A DNA stretch of 64,000 nucleotides, taken from the NCBI GenBank assembly GCA_024138015.1, contig JAMXBB010000004.1, positions 105,816,527 through 105,880,526 on the forward strand. Reading direction: 5' to 3'. The notes under the pieces were generated by a model. That model saw only the letters and a program-made list of their open reading frames with translations, was not told where the DNA came from and ran no database searches. The position numbers and the translations under genes were made by a program. This DNA comes from Lumnitzera littorea (Eukaryota; Streptophyta; Magnoliopsida; Myrtales; Combretaceae). Within the stretch, counting starts at the first letter, position 1; every line of letters begins with the position of its first letter. Of the stretch, positions 24,901-36,087 are shown piece by piece.

Positions 24901-26290
24901 TATATTGTTCAAGTGGATGGATTAATTTTGTGTCCACAATGTTTTCTTGTTTCATATGTATATAAAAAAAAATTAGGCTTATTTCTATACCCACAATGTG
25001 GGCATATGTTTTGCTAGTCAATATATATGAGTGATTAATGGATTTTTCTATAGATTTGTTGTTTTCTATAAGATAGGTCTCGTTTTTTGTTGTATCTTTG
25101 ATTTATATTTCTCCAAATCTAGACCGTTAAACTAATTATGAATTTAATGGTCTAGATTTAAGTGAATGTAAATTAAATGTGAAATAGAGGATTGGATCAC
25201 TTCCATTAACGTGAATAAGATTGTAAAAACTCCGATCATTAACTGACGATGATTGGCGATCTTCCTACACATTTTTCTACACCTCTACCACTACTATCGA
25301 AACATGTCACTATTAGGATGGTTTTACTATATCATAAAGTAGATTTTGGTTCCAAAATTTGAAAACCTCTATCTTGCAGAAAAAGGTTATAAATAGGACT
25401 TTATAATCTACTCATCTTGTACCTTTTCTCTCTTGCTCTGCAATAATTATTTTGTAAACTAAATGTAGCAATAACTTTACAAAAGAATAATTGCTTTTTG
25501 ATTATATCCCTATGAAATTAACCAGCCCGACCGCAATATCTTTTCATAAAACCAACAAGGGTTTTGGCTTTAGATGCATTTATGAAGAGAATGTCTTTTG
25601 AAAATAATTTAACATAATAATTACTAAAGAATCCACTAACGCTAATGGAGATTACATAAAGAAGCTGCAGGATGAAAATGGAAAGAGCAGATTAGAACTG
25701 GGAAGTGGAATCCTAGCTAACATCTTACTGCCACTTGCTCCACTGAATCTTTAGTGCATGTAAAAGCTACATCCAGTTTCATGAACTCGCAAGTTGTTTA
25801 TTCATTAAGTATACGTTGGATATGTTGCTTTTTGCTGTTAGTGAAATTAATTTATATGCTGCCAAGATGGTGGACCTTTCCGTAATCAGTTTAGTTCACG
25901 GATGGATTTGGCAACATGATCCCAGATCGGCTCTAGGATTAAAAACCGAGACGAAGTTTTGATCGAATAGAATCCAACCACACTAAACCGAAAATTCAAT
26001 CTTTCTTTTTCGTTCAATTATGACTTGGTTCAAAGTTAGATTTATAGTTTGGTTTACATAATAGCATTTCTTCATGATTCGATCTGGCTTGAAGTATTTG
26101 TTAAACAGTCTTTATCATAGTGTGTGGATATGGAGAACTCATAATAACTTCATGTTTGTCAAACTTTTAACAAATTAGAAATGGAAGGAAGCATGTGGAA
26201 AGAAAAATAAAACAAAGGAAATATAATTTTGATACATGTTTAGATATAAAAAGTGGAAATGAAAGAAAATCGGTGGAAATGTTTGCTTTT
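24901..26290. other. Intergenic sequence with an orphan TATA box
   Basis: A plausible TATA box (gttataaatagg, about 25388-25399) and a following ctcttgctctgcaataatt leader resemble a copia LTR promoter, but no LTR ends were found. Sequence at 25900-26090 has aaccga/ggttcaaa words typical of hAT-like transposon subterminal regions. No gene recognised. Confidence 0.3.
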
Positions 26291-26543
26291 TACATGTTTG
26301 GTTGAAATGAAATGAAGAGAAATAAAATAATAGCTAGACTAAATTAGCTTTCATAGACCTCTTTTTTTTTTTTTTTCTTATTCCTTTTCCATTTTAACAC
26401 TAAATTTGTAATTTCAAAAATTTTCCACTCTTTTCTTTTGATTTCTGTCTAAATTTGGATAGAAAGAAGAGGGGCTTTTAAAATGGAAATAATGCTATCC
26501 CTTTCCAGCCCTTTCATCTCATTTTCACTCCAACCAAACATAT
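26291..26543. mobile_element. MITE-like element downstream of the PSY-type gene
   Basis: The left end reads acatgtttggttgaaatgaa and the right end ttcactccaaccaaacatat, an inverted pair of about 20 bp with few mismatches. Its arms continue as A/G-rich and T/C-rich sequence. It lies about 250 bp past the stop codon of the minus-strand peptide gene. No firm target duplication. Confidence 0.5.
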
Positions 26544-26796
26544 AATTTCCTTTCACTTCCACCCATTTCGGTGGATTCTACAAATATAAAACGAATAGTA
26601 ATACATATTGCTTACTTTCTCTTCATTACATTCCCATACTACTCTCGCCTTACCTGATCAAAATGCCACATAAGACTTAACATGTCTTCCAGATTCTAGA
26701 CTATTGTCAAAAACTACAGTCACATAGTCACAGCTACCCATATAATAATGTTTGAATTCTTATCTGCGGATAAGATGCTGATGCCTGATACATGAA

Positions 26797-27606
26797 TCAG
26801 CAATCAAAGCACCATCTTCTTGGGGTATGGCGATTATTAGCGCCCGAGCCAGGGTAATCGTTGATCTCCACAACCATCCTTCCATTGTCAGTTTCCTGTC
26901 CAGATTCTGCATCTGCTGTGACCTGTATTGATACAGGAAGGAGTCAGATGCTTGAGAACAAATTAAAAACAAATCGATAGGCCTTCTTAATCCAAAATCT
27001 CTTTGTGCATTCATCTTTCGTAGTGTGTTTCAAGGAAAATGTTTGCCTTAACTGTTAAAATTACATGGAAAAAAAAAAATATGATAAGATATTTTAAAAA
27101 TCTATATAATATCAACTATTAATTTTAAATTTTGAAAAATTTAGAGAAAGTAAATTTTAAAGTATCCATTTCCATCCTTAATAAACTAATTTAGTCAGGA
27201 ACCCTCAGTTGCTGCTGTGCTGCTAAAAACAGAATCTTGATCCGGGTGTGGATTTTCTTACCTTATTATCTCCATTCACTCGATCTTGTTCATGCACTAG
27301 GCTTTCAGATCCTGAAAATGAATAGCAAAGTTTTCATGAGAAACAAGAAGAGGAAGATGCCTGTTTGGCTCATTATTTTGATACTTGTCTATATCTAAAC
27401 AATATTAGACACAAATCACACACACAAATAAATACAGATAAGATGCCAATTAAAAGAAACAAAAAACAAAAAGAGATAGATGGAACAAAGGGACCATTAG
27501 AAGGTTTAAAGCTTAGAACAATACTTGTAACTGGCACAGCATCCAAGCACAGAACGTGAGAAACTGCTAGCACAACTACAAGCAGATTAAGAAACTTGTT
27601 TGCCAT
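26797..27606 (-). CDS. PSY-type tyrosine-sulfated peptide hormone precursor (3 exons)
   Basis: Minus-strand exons are 27525-27606, 27262-27311 and 26797-26922, giving an 85-residue protein. Introns follow GT-AG: donors ACAA|GTATTG and ATAAG|GTAAGA, acceptors TTTTCAG|GATC and ATACAG|GTCAC. Exon 1 encodes MANKFLNLLVVVLAVSHVLC, a clear secretory signal peptide. Exon 2 is charged. Exon 3 holds VEINDYPGSGANNRHTPRR. The pattern DY-x(2-3)-G/SAN-x-x-H-x-P is that of the PSY family and of the bacterial mimic RaxX. These peptides are secreted, sulfated on the Tyr after acidic residues (E, D just before Y here), trimmed, and promote cell expansion through leucine-rich-repeat receptor kinases. The protein ends RRWCFDC. 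Size fits the family (about 70-100 residues). Identification rests on motif and architecture; which PSY paralogue it is, I cannot say. Confidence 0.85.
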
Positions 27607-27675
27607 TACTACAACTCTCTCCTTTTCTCAAGGGGCGACTTTACTTCACTCTGTGCTCCGCAAACAAAACAACTG

Positions 27676-27683
27676 CTTTTATA
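27676..27683 (-). promoter_or_regulatory. TATA box of the PSY-type gene
   Basis: Complement reads tataaaag, 70 bp upstream of the ATG. This would place transcription start near 27645-27650 and leave a 5' leader of about 40 bases. Confidence 0.6.
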
Positions 27684-28173
27684 CTAGTTGTACATAAACA
27701 CGTACTAAATTTATACTTTTATTGTCTTAGATTTTTCTAGACGTTGGAAAAAATCAATTTGGTAGTGGCTTTTGTCGTAAAAGGTGATGGGAACACACAG
27801 TTTTGTGGAGGCTCAATGCAGAGACAAAATCTTTGTCAGATCTTTCATACACTATTTATGTCTGAATACGAGCCATTGATATGGAACACCACGACAATTA
27901 GTGTTTCGTATTTGTCAAGTGGGTGATATCATTGAAATTCGTAATTAAGTCAAAATGGTGGCAACACTAGGAAAGTGCAAGATGACACAAGAATGATGTT
28001 TTATCAAGAAAGAATTGCATTGAGCCATGTGAGTTGCAATAAACAAGTGTAGGAAATAGGGGTTTTATTGAATTACGTCTTCGTTAAGTATTTGTTTTGT
28101 CTATTGAAAAATGTGTGCTTGTGGTCTACTTATATTAAATATGCTCCACCGAAGGTATAATATATAAGATGTT
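27684..28173. other. Upstream region of the PSY-type gene
   Basis: No gene recognised between the promoter and the copia LTR at 28174. The 60-codon plus frame at 27744-27926 looks fortuitous. Confidence 0.4.
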
Positions 28174-28459
28174 TAAAGACTTGTGCTAGCATTAGTGCCT
28201 GTATTGGAGCAGTGTGCTTGTCTTACTTGAGCGAAACATTATGGAGATAACAATGAAAGTGTATTGAACTTTGGTAGAAAATGAATTTGATCAATCACTA
28301 AGTATTTATATTGAATTTGCCTATCTAACAAATCTAACTAACTTAACTAACTATGATTGCTAAGTAATTGTACATGTGTAAATACAGCTTAGCACTTGGA
28401 TGAATACAAATTTAATTTTAGCTACTAAAATAAAGAATATTAGTAGTGTAGCATAATCA
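28174..28459 (-). repeat. 3' LTR of copia II
   Basis: 286 bp, matching 35792-36087 throughout, including cttgagcgaaacattatgga and aactaacttaactaactatg. The outer TG is decayed to TA. Confidence 0.85.
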
Positions 28460-28479
28460 GGTATCCATAAGTTGGCGTT

Positions 28480-29650
28480 GTAGAAAAGCCTAAGTTAGAC
28501 ATGGCGAATTGCAATTGTGCATCAGTGTCTAATTTGATAAGAAAATCAGCTAGTTGAGTTTGTGTAGTAACATAATCTATACGAAGAAAACCATTAGCTA
28601 TCTGATCACGTGTAAAGTGAGCATCAATGGCTTTGTGCTTGGTGTGACCATGGTAATGAGGATGATTAGTAAGGAGTTGACCAGACTTATTGTCATAAAA
28701 TAAAATAATTTAAGTGGGAAAAGAAATATGCAAATCTTGTAACAAGTAAGAAAGCCAAAGGAGCTCCATGGTAGTGGAGACCATGATTCTATACTCTGCC
28801 TCTATAGATGAAGTAGAAACCGTACTTTATTTCTTAGTTTTCCAAGAAATAAGAGAGGAGCCTAATAAGGTATAATAATCAATAATAGATTTATAATCTA
28901 AAGCATAATTGCCCTAGTCAGAATGCGAATACCCTTTCAAAACAAAAGGACTAGTATTAGAATAAAAGAGACTAATATCTACAGTGCCTTTTAGATACTT
29001 TAAAACATGATAGGTAGCCTTAAGATGAGTAACACAAGGAGAAGCCAATAATTGGCTGAGTTTATGGACAACATAGGTAACATCAAGTTGAGTAAATGTT
29101 AAATACAAAAGGCATCCAACAAGACGTCTATAGACTGTGGGATCATCAAGTAAAGCATTCGTTACTGTAGCAAGATTAAGGCCAATAGGAAAGGGACACT
29201 TAGTAGGCTTAGAAGCAGACGACCCTAAGTCAATCAACAAATCTATAATGTACTTATGCTGATGAAGAAAAATTCCTTGATTAGTTCAGCAAAGTTCTAC
29301 TCTAAGGAAGAAGCGAGCTTATCCTAAATCCTTGATAGTAAAAGTTTGAAGAAGTTTTTGTTTAAGAGTCTCAATGGCAAAAACAAAAGTCCCTGTGAGA
29401 AGCATATTGTCTACATAAAGTAACACAACTAAAAACTCATTATTTGCCGAACATGTTAACAAAGAATGATTGTGAGGAGATTAAACAAAGCCTTCCTATA
29501 CTAAAAAAGTTAGAAATTGCAAGTTTCCACTGTCATGAAGCCTATTTTAAGCCATATAATGACTTTGATAAATGAAAAACTTGTCCTGATATACCCATAG
29601 AATATCTAAGTTTGGGGCAACATATATATTTCTTTGTCTAAAGAACCATG
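28480..29650 (-). pseudogene. Copia II RT C-terminal half and RNase H
   Basis: On the minus strand the frame at 28914-29240 carries DDPTVYRRLVGCLLYLTFTQ, HLKATYHVLKYLKGTVDIS and KGYSHSD, the copia RT-to-RNase H connection. Upstream, complement of 29406-29417 encodes YVDN where active RTs have YVDD, so a catalytic Asp is replaced. Towards 28800 the RNase H sequence (SWKTKK / STSSIEAEYR-like) continues with stops. At 29650 it joins, across the solo LTR, to the RT N-terminal half at 32560. Confidence 0.85.
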
Positions 29651-32559
29651 TGTAAGCCCTAAAGTTAAGTCAAGTAACCGTAGGATTGAACTTAGAACCC
29701 AATGTTTAGGGCGATCGGTTAAAGGATCCGATTAAACCCAAATTATAAACTATTGAGAGAAATATTAGTAAAAATGACCCCGTAAACTTAAATTTAAGAA
29801 AATAAGTAGTACAATAAGATACTATAAAATTTTCAAATTTTAAGCATAATAATGGCTAATTACTGAAAAGGCGAAAAGTGTAATTTAATAACGAATAAAT
29901 TATTAGAGATAGATTATATGTATACTAAAAATTTTAGAATGACCAAAATAATAATTAGAAATGTTTACGTGTACCCCACATGTATTTACGTGTAGATAAA
30001 AATACGCGAAATTACCTAAATTGGCCAAAAACTAAGCAAATAATTAAAGAAAATTATAAAATAATTATGGAAAAATCAGAAGAGGATAAGATGAATCAAT
30101 ATCAGGTCGTGGCATGTCAGGATGAGCAAAAGAAAAATTAACCAATAAAATTTGGACAACATAAAAGCCAAAAATCAAGGAAAATGAGCAAAGTCTTGTC
30201 AAATTAATGCATATTAATTACAGCAAATGTCTATAAATGGGGGAAAATTTTCCAGAAGTCATTTGGTCAATTTAGCATCTGAAAAAAATAAGAACACTGA
30301 AAAAATCGAGAGAAAATTCAGAAAATAAAAAAAGAAAAGAAAACTGTGCAGATTGGGCAAATGAATCAAACCCACCACTTACTACCACCTGGGACCGAGC
30401 CACCACCACCACCTCACTCCAGACCCATCGTCTGGGCCGGCCGACAAGCTTAGACCGGGCTTGGACGGGCAGAAAGCATCGAACCGGGTGAGTCCCATAA
30501 TTGTCCCGATTTTGTATAATTTAGTAAAATTAGTTATTTTGCCCAGAAAATTATGAAACTTGTTATTCTGAGGTTTTATTGTATGTAGATTTAGAGAAAA
30601 ATTTTGATTTAGTTTAATTATGTCTGAAAATATAGGGTCCTTAACAAATTGTTCAAAATCGAGCATGATTAAACCGGAAAATAAATAGGCTTAGGAGTGT
30701 AGTTTGGAACTCAAAATTTTTCTGTAGAATGCTCATATGATGTAGAACAGTGCTATGAAGCCATTTTTTTAAAATTAATTTTTTAAATTTTTAGGTTAAT
30801 TTTTAGCCCTTAAATGATGGAAAAATTAGGTGATTTGGGATTAATTAGGTGATTAGGATGTTAATTTCTGATTTAGATCTTAATTAGATATTTAGGGATG
30901 TTAATTTCTAATGTGGAACCCTAATCTTAGCCTTTGGGTATTAAGTATAGTTAATTAAGGAAATTAGGTAAGTAATATAAGAAATTAGTAATATGTGAAA
31001 TTGTAAATTAATAAATTTAAAAATTAAAGTTATTTAGATAATATTAGAGTAAAAATCAAAATAATATTAAATTTGAATTAAGATTGAATTTTAGGTAATT
31101 ATATAAAAAAAGTAAGATTTTTTCACATCGGAGATAAATTCGATACACTAATTAGGACTAGCGTATACCAAATAGCTTAGAATACTAAATTAAGACCCAA
31201 TAGGATATTTGAATACTCGAGCTTAATGTGATTAATTTCACATTAGAATTCGAGCATGTTTAGGACTTAGAAATCGAACTAAAATCTAATTTAGAAATCG
31301 ATGTGGAAAATCGAACCTAAACCTAACCCCAAATCTAGAATAATTGTAAAAGACTTGATACCTAGATAATTAGACATATTAAACCTTAAACAAAACCTAA
31401 CAATAAGCGTTATAGGATAAAACAAACTTATAATAGTTATATGAAAAGCTGAAACCACGTTTGTGTTATAGGGATGATTGGCGATGGCCTGAGCAAATCG
31501 GACCTCAAGTGAGTAAGCGAGGAGTCGAGATAAGTTGAGATTAATACGATGCTGTATTTTAGAGGCTTAAGATTATGCTTGGTTGTGCTTGTTAGATAGT
31601 TGAATGTGTACATGTGCTTGATTATGGGTGATGCTATGATTTTGTTTGATGCTATGATTTTGTTTGTTGCTTTGGCACATATTGTATGAATTGTATATAA
31701 TGATTGATCACCCTAAATTGGACTTAATCAAATATACGACCAGTAATCATAATCGAACATGCATGGCAACCCATTAGGGGAACTTAGGACTCTCCGGCCA
31801 AATACCGACCTCTTCGGAAGGGATAACGCAGGATTGCAAAATGGTCCCTTCTTCATCCTCAGTCGAACTAAGTGACAGGAGAGGAGGTCGCGGCGAGGGT
31901 GAAGGCAGTGGTTCGAAGGTAGTCGCGGGAGGAGCAAGGTCTCCATTACACAAGCCTGGGTTTGGTCGTAAGCTGTTGCATTAACGGCAACTCCTCAACC
32001 CGGATTAGAGCGGGTACAATTTCTCTAATCTTACGACGGGCCGGACAACGTCGTGCGATGGCATTTGCTTGCACATGCATTGCATCTAATAAGTGATTGA
32101 AAACCTTGTTGTGTTTCTGGTATAGTTTTAAGTCCTCCGTCCCTATAGACGTCGTGCAGGTGCTGGCCAAGAAGCGGCAACAACTACTCTAAAGCTAGCA
32201 ACTGCTGGATCCTAGGGAGTGAGGAAAAACATGTGAAGAATAAACATATATTTTATATTTTTAAGGTTTAAGCTTTTACTTTAGAACTTTTCATTTTTGA
32301 ATAATGTAATAACTAGGAAATATATTACGGAGAAATATTGTAAACCTTAATTGCAATAACTGTATTATAATATATATATATTTCCTGACTTTCTTAGATA
32401 AATGATTTATTTAAATTACAAACTGTTCCCTTCAAAGTGGGTTAGTCGTGGACGCCTTGTGTAGATCAGGTCTAAGATAGCGGTTGTAAGGCCAACTTCT
32501 ATCTTAGGATGGTTTATACGGCAGGGGCTGTTACGACTCTACCGCTTCGGGGCGTGACA
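29651..32559 (+). mobile_element. Solo LTR, family 1 copy 2 (2,909 bp), nested in copia II
   Basis: Starts TGTAAGCCCTAAAG and ends CGGGGCGTGACA, with perfect target duplication CCATG at 29646-29650 and 32560-32564. It is the reverse-complement counterpart of 5845-8860 along its whole length. Joining the flanks restores the copia RT block that normally reads LDVNNAFLHG, so the target was codon-level coding sequence. The TATA box at 30231 sets plus-strand orientation. No gag or pol inside. Confidence 0.9.
30231..30240 (+). promoter_or_regulatory. LTR TATA box, family 1 copy 2
   Basis: ctataaatgg at the position matching the other copy. A ggtgagtcc motif follows at about 30487, conserved in both LTRs. 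Confidence 0.55.
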
Positions 32560-33110
32560 CCATGAAGGAAAGCATTTTTTATATTAACTTAGAACAATGG
32601 CCATCCTTTTACTTTCGCAACAATAAATGATAATTTGACTGTGCAAACATTAGTAACAGGCGAATACGTTTGATGATACTCCTCTCCTTCTTTTTATGGA
32701 TATCCCTTTGTAACAAGACACACTTTATAGCACTCAATAGTACCATTAGCCTTGTACTTGATTTTGTAAACCCATTTGCAACTAATAGGACATTTACCCT
32801 TAGGTAAAGAAACCAATTCCCATGCTTTGTTTTGCTTAAGAGCTTGGAGCTCATTTTTCATAGCATCAATCCAATTTTCATCTAAAATTGTTTGAGAATA
32901 ACATGTAGGCTCTTTAGTAGTAAAGACATTAGCAAGTGAAGAAGTGTAATCAACAAGATAACCAAGAAAACTATTACATCGAAACAAAGGCCATTGAATA
33001 AAGGATGGACAAGAGGAAGAAAAAAAAAAAGTATTTAAACACACAAAATGATCAATGGTAATGTAGTCAATGGGCCATTGGGGTGGATGAACAAGTCGGG
33101 AGGATTTTCA
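32560..33110 (-). pseudogene. Copia II RT N-terminal half
   Basis: The minus frame 32694-33044 encodes ANVFTTKEPTCYSQ, WIDAMKNELQALKQNKAWEL and CKWVYKIKYKANGTIECYK, the canonical start of copia RT. The frame then breaks. The segment ends in the target site of the solo LTR within the NNAFLHG block. Confidence 0.85.
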
Positions 33111-34135
33111 AGTTGCAGGAATTGGTTTTGGGACAATAGAAGTAGATGGAGTTGAAGATTGTACAGAAATAGGTCCTGAATTTGTTGAATTAGAATTGTT
33201 AGACAAAGACACATGAGTCAATATGGAAGAAGTGGGTGAAGATTGAAGTGAACTATTGTTATGTAAGTACTGCTTTGCTTTGAATGGAAACAAATCTTCA
33301 TAAAACTTCACATCCTTACTTACCAAAAATCTTTTATTCTTGAGATCATACACTACATACCCTTTAAATCCACAAGAGCATATCCAAGAAATACACATTG
33401 AAGACCTCTTAGATCAAATTTGTCCTTGTACACTCGCAAGTTAGTGTAATAACACAAGCATCTCATCGTACGCAAATATTCATATGTATGTTATTTTCCA
33501 AAAAGTTTCTGAAAAGGAGTTTGCCATTGTATGGACTCCTTTGGCATTTGATTAATTACGTAAGTAGCCATTAAGATGCAATCTTCCCAAAAAAACTTTG
33601 GCAAACTAGCATGTAATTGTACATCTTTAGCAATATTTAAGAGATGATAATGTTTGTATTCTACTTTGTCGTTTTGTTGAGGGGTGTAAGGCATAGACCA
33701 TTGGTGGGTTGCAATCAATCGTAAGCATGCTTAGGAAACAAATTTCGTACCATTATCAATACAAATATATTTTGGTGTGACAAAAAAGTGATTTTAGGTA
33801 TAATGAATAAAGGTGGTCAAAGTAGGCAATGTTTGTGTTTTGTATTTAAGCAAATAGGTCCACGTTTCTCTTGAGAAATCATTAACAATTGTTAAAAAAT
33901 ATTGTTCTCCAATATGACAAGGTACATGAAATGGTCCCTACAAATTCACATGCAACAACTCAAAGGTGGACTTAGAAATAAATTCACTTCTAAGAAAAGA
34001 AAACCAATAAAATTTAGCTAAATGACAATTATTACAAAGAAATTTATTTACTACTAGATGTTTCTAGCAAGAAAGATGCTCTAGCTTAGACAACGAAGTA
34101 TGTCCAAGTCTGTTATGAATCAACAGTAACTATAA
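33111..34135 (-). pseudogene. Copia II integrase
   Basis: The complement of about 34076-34131 encodes HNRLGHTSLSKLEH, the GAG-pre-integrase block. The core follows in broken frames, with MPYTPQQNDKVEYKHYHLLN (33491-33718) at the third catalytic site (normally QNGVVERKHRHLL; the key Glu is present) and LPKFFWEDCILMATYVINQM. The segment 33108-33398 covers the C-terminal region (VYDLKNKRFLVSKDVKFYED). Confidence 0.85.
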
Positions 34136-35720
34136 ATTACAGGAAGTTGTAGCATAAAGTAAGGAAGTACTTTGAAGTACATCTATGTTTAGACATGTAT
34201 TAACAGAAGAATTACATAAAATGTATAAACCATGATGTGCATCTGCCTTGAGAAGTGGAGTTTTAGTTGTTTGGTCTTGTAGAGAACAAGAGTGTTAATC
34301 AAAAGTAAGTGTAAGAGGTTGATCAATAAGAAGTTTCTAAATTGACAACAAACTATGCCTAAAATCTAGTACCTGCAACACATTGCGAAGGATAACACTA
34401 GGGTCAAGGGAAACAGATCCTGTAATGTGCACTTCTTTTTAAGTTCCTTCAAGTAAAGTGACAATGATAGGTTTAGGAAGACAACATTTGTCAAACAACA
34501 AAGATTCAAATAGAGTCATGTGATTGTTTGCTCTTGTATCTACTATCTAAAGATCTTACGTATTATTAGTTATAGCTAGATGAATAAAGGAATGGTGCAT
34601 ACCTGCATAAAGAGCTACAGGACCATCCTTGATCTCTTCTATTTTTACACATGTTTGCCTTTCATCATTCTCATTACTTCATGGCAAATAGTCTTCAACA
34701 TTTGTGAATCTAAAGCAAACATATTAGAAGAATCAGTATCAAGAGGAGTATCAGTAATCATACTTGCACTTGTATGATAACTTGTTGCAAAACTTGATTT
34801 TCCACTAAAATTTCTTTTAGTTCTCCTCCCTTTATACCACTCCAAATACCTTATTATCTCGAAACATGATTCAATCGAGTGTCCATCCATTTGGCAATAT
34901 TTGCACCTAACTTTACCACATCTATTATCTCTCCCATCTTTCACATTCACGTTCACATTCTTGTTAACAAGTAAAGCTGCAGCATCATTATTAGTGGAAA
35001 AAGCATGCGAAAGTTGTCTTTGTTTTTCAACTTGGCAAACTAAGTAAAAAGCTCTTGAAACACTTGGAAGTGGATCAGTAGACAGAATCTGACTTCACAT
35101 GAATTTAAAAGTATCAAGCAAACTAAGCAAAAATTGTATTAACTTGCCTTTAGATTTGTGTTCAACTAGCCTTTCTTGCAAATTACAATTGTAATACTCT
35201 AACTTACTATACGAGTAGCTAGGATAAGGATATAAAGCTTGCAATTCCTCCTACAACCTTTTCAATTTATTATAATAATCTGTTACCAACGAGTTTTCTT
35301 GTTGCACATTTGATATTTCATGTTGTAATTGAAAAATCAAGTCCATTAACTTGTCCGTATTGATCACACAATTCCTTCCAAAGCTTTGTAGAAGATTGCG
35401 TATAAATGAAACTTTGTGCAACATCATTGCTCATGGAATTAAGTAATCAGCATCTCACTAGATAATCAGATCTAGTCCATCTTACAAAATCATTCATATT
35501 AGCTTCAGGCTTAGGAATCGTCCCATCAACCTAACCTAATTTTAACTTTGCTCCGAAGGCCATACAAATAAAGCGACTCCAAGACATGAAATTAGAACTA
35601 GTAAACAATATGTTGCCTATTGACATTTATCGTTTGATCCAGAAATATGTAATGTATCTAACACCGAAGGATCAAATTGCACTACTTCTTGATTCATATT
35701 TAAATTTATGATTTTACTAC
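34136..35720 (-). pseudogene. Copia II gag and protease region
   Basis: The frame 34645-34956 has the zinc knuckle CKYCQMDGHSIESC (complement of 34864-34905), followed by RYLEWYK, a common copia gag signature. Upstream towards 35720 lies a degraded gag capsid-like region with stops. Downstream to about 34136 the protease is too decayed to place its DSG motif with certainty. Confidence 0.75.
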
Positions 35721-35779
35721 GCACAAAACAAGGAAATCACGAAACTATAATAGAAGCTAATCAGATCTCGTTACTGTAA

Positions 35780-35791
35780 GCTTTGATACCA
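35780..35791 (-). other. Primer-binding site of copia II
   Basis: The complement reads TGGTATCAAAGC, one mismatch from the initiator-tRNA-Met binding site (TGGTATCAGAGC) used by plant copia elements. It abuts the 5' LTR directly, fixing the LTR edge. Confidence 0.8.
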
Positions 35792-36087
35792 TGAAGATTT
35801 GTACTAGCATCAACGCTTGTATTAAACCAGTGTACTTGTATTACTTGAGCGAAACATTATGGAGATAACACAAGGTTGAATGAAACTGTATTGAACTCTC
35901 GTAGAAAATGAATTTGATTAGTCACTAAGTATTTATATAGAATTTGCCTATCTAGCAAAACTAACTAACTTAACTAACTATGACTACTAAGCAATAGTAT
36001 ACGTGTAAATACAGCTCAGCACTCGGATGAATACAAAGTTAGTTTTAGTTGCTAAAATAAAGAATATTAGCAAAGTAGCATAATCCA
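35792..36087 (-). repeat. 5' LTR of copia II
   Basis: 296 bp with TG...CA ends, matching 28174-28459 and adjoining the primer-binding site. Confidence 0.85.

Larger units (their letters stand above)
28174..36087 (-). mobile_element. Copia element II, full-length but dead, split by a solo LTR
   Basis: Two similar LTRs (28174-28459 and 35792-36087) bracket gag, protease, integrase, RT and RNase H in Ty1/copia order on the minus strand. A tRNA-iMet-type primer site (TGGTATCAAAG) abuts the 5' LTR. Without the 2,909-bp nested solo LTR and one target repeat the element is about 5.0 kb, normal for copia. The LTRs differ at roughly one position in seven by eye, plus a 10-bp indel, so the insertion is old. 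Flanking 5-mers (atgtt, ttgtc) agree at only three positions. Many stops and frameshifts make it non-functional. Confidence 0.9.

Noticed and set aside
28914..29240. Stand-alone 108-residue protein
   Set aside because: It is the RT-RNase H connection of copia II, not a separate gene.
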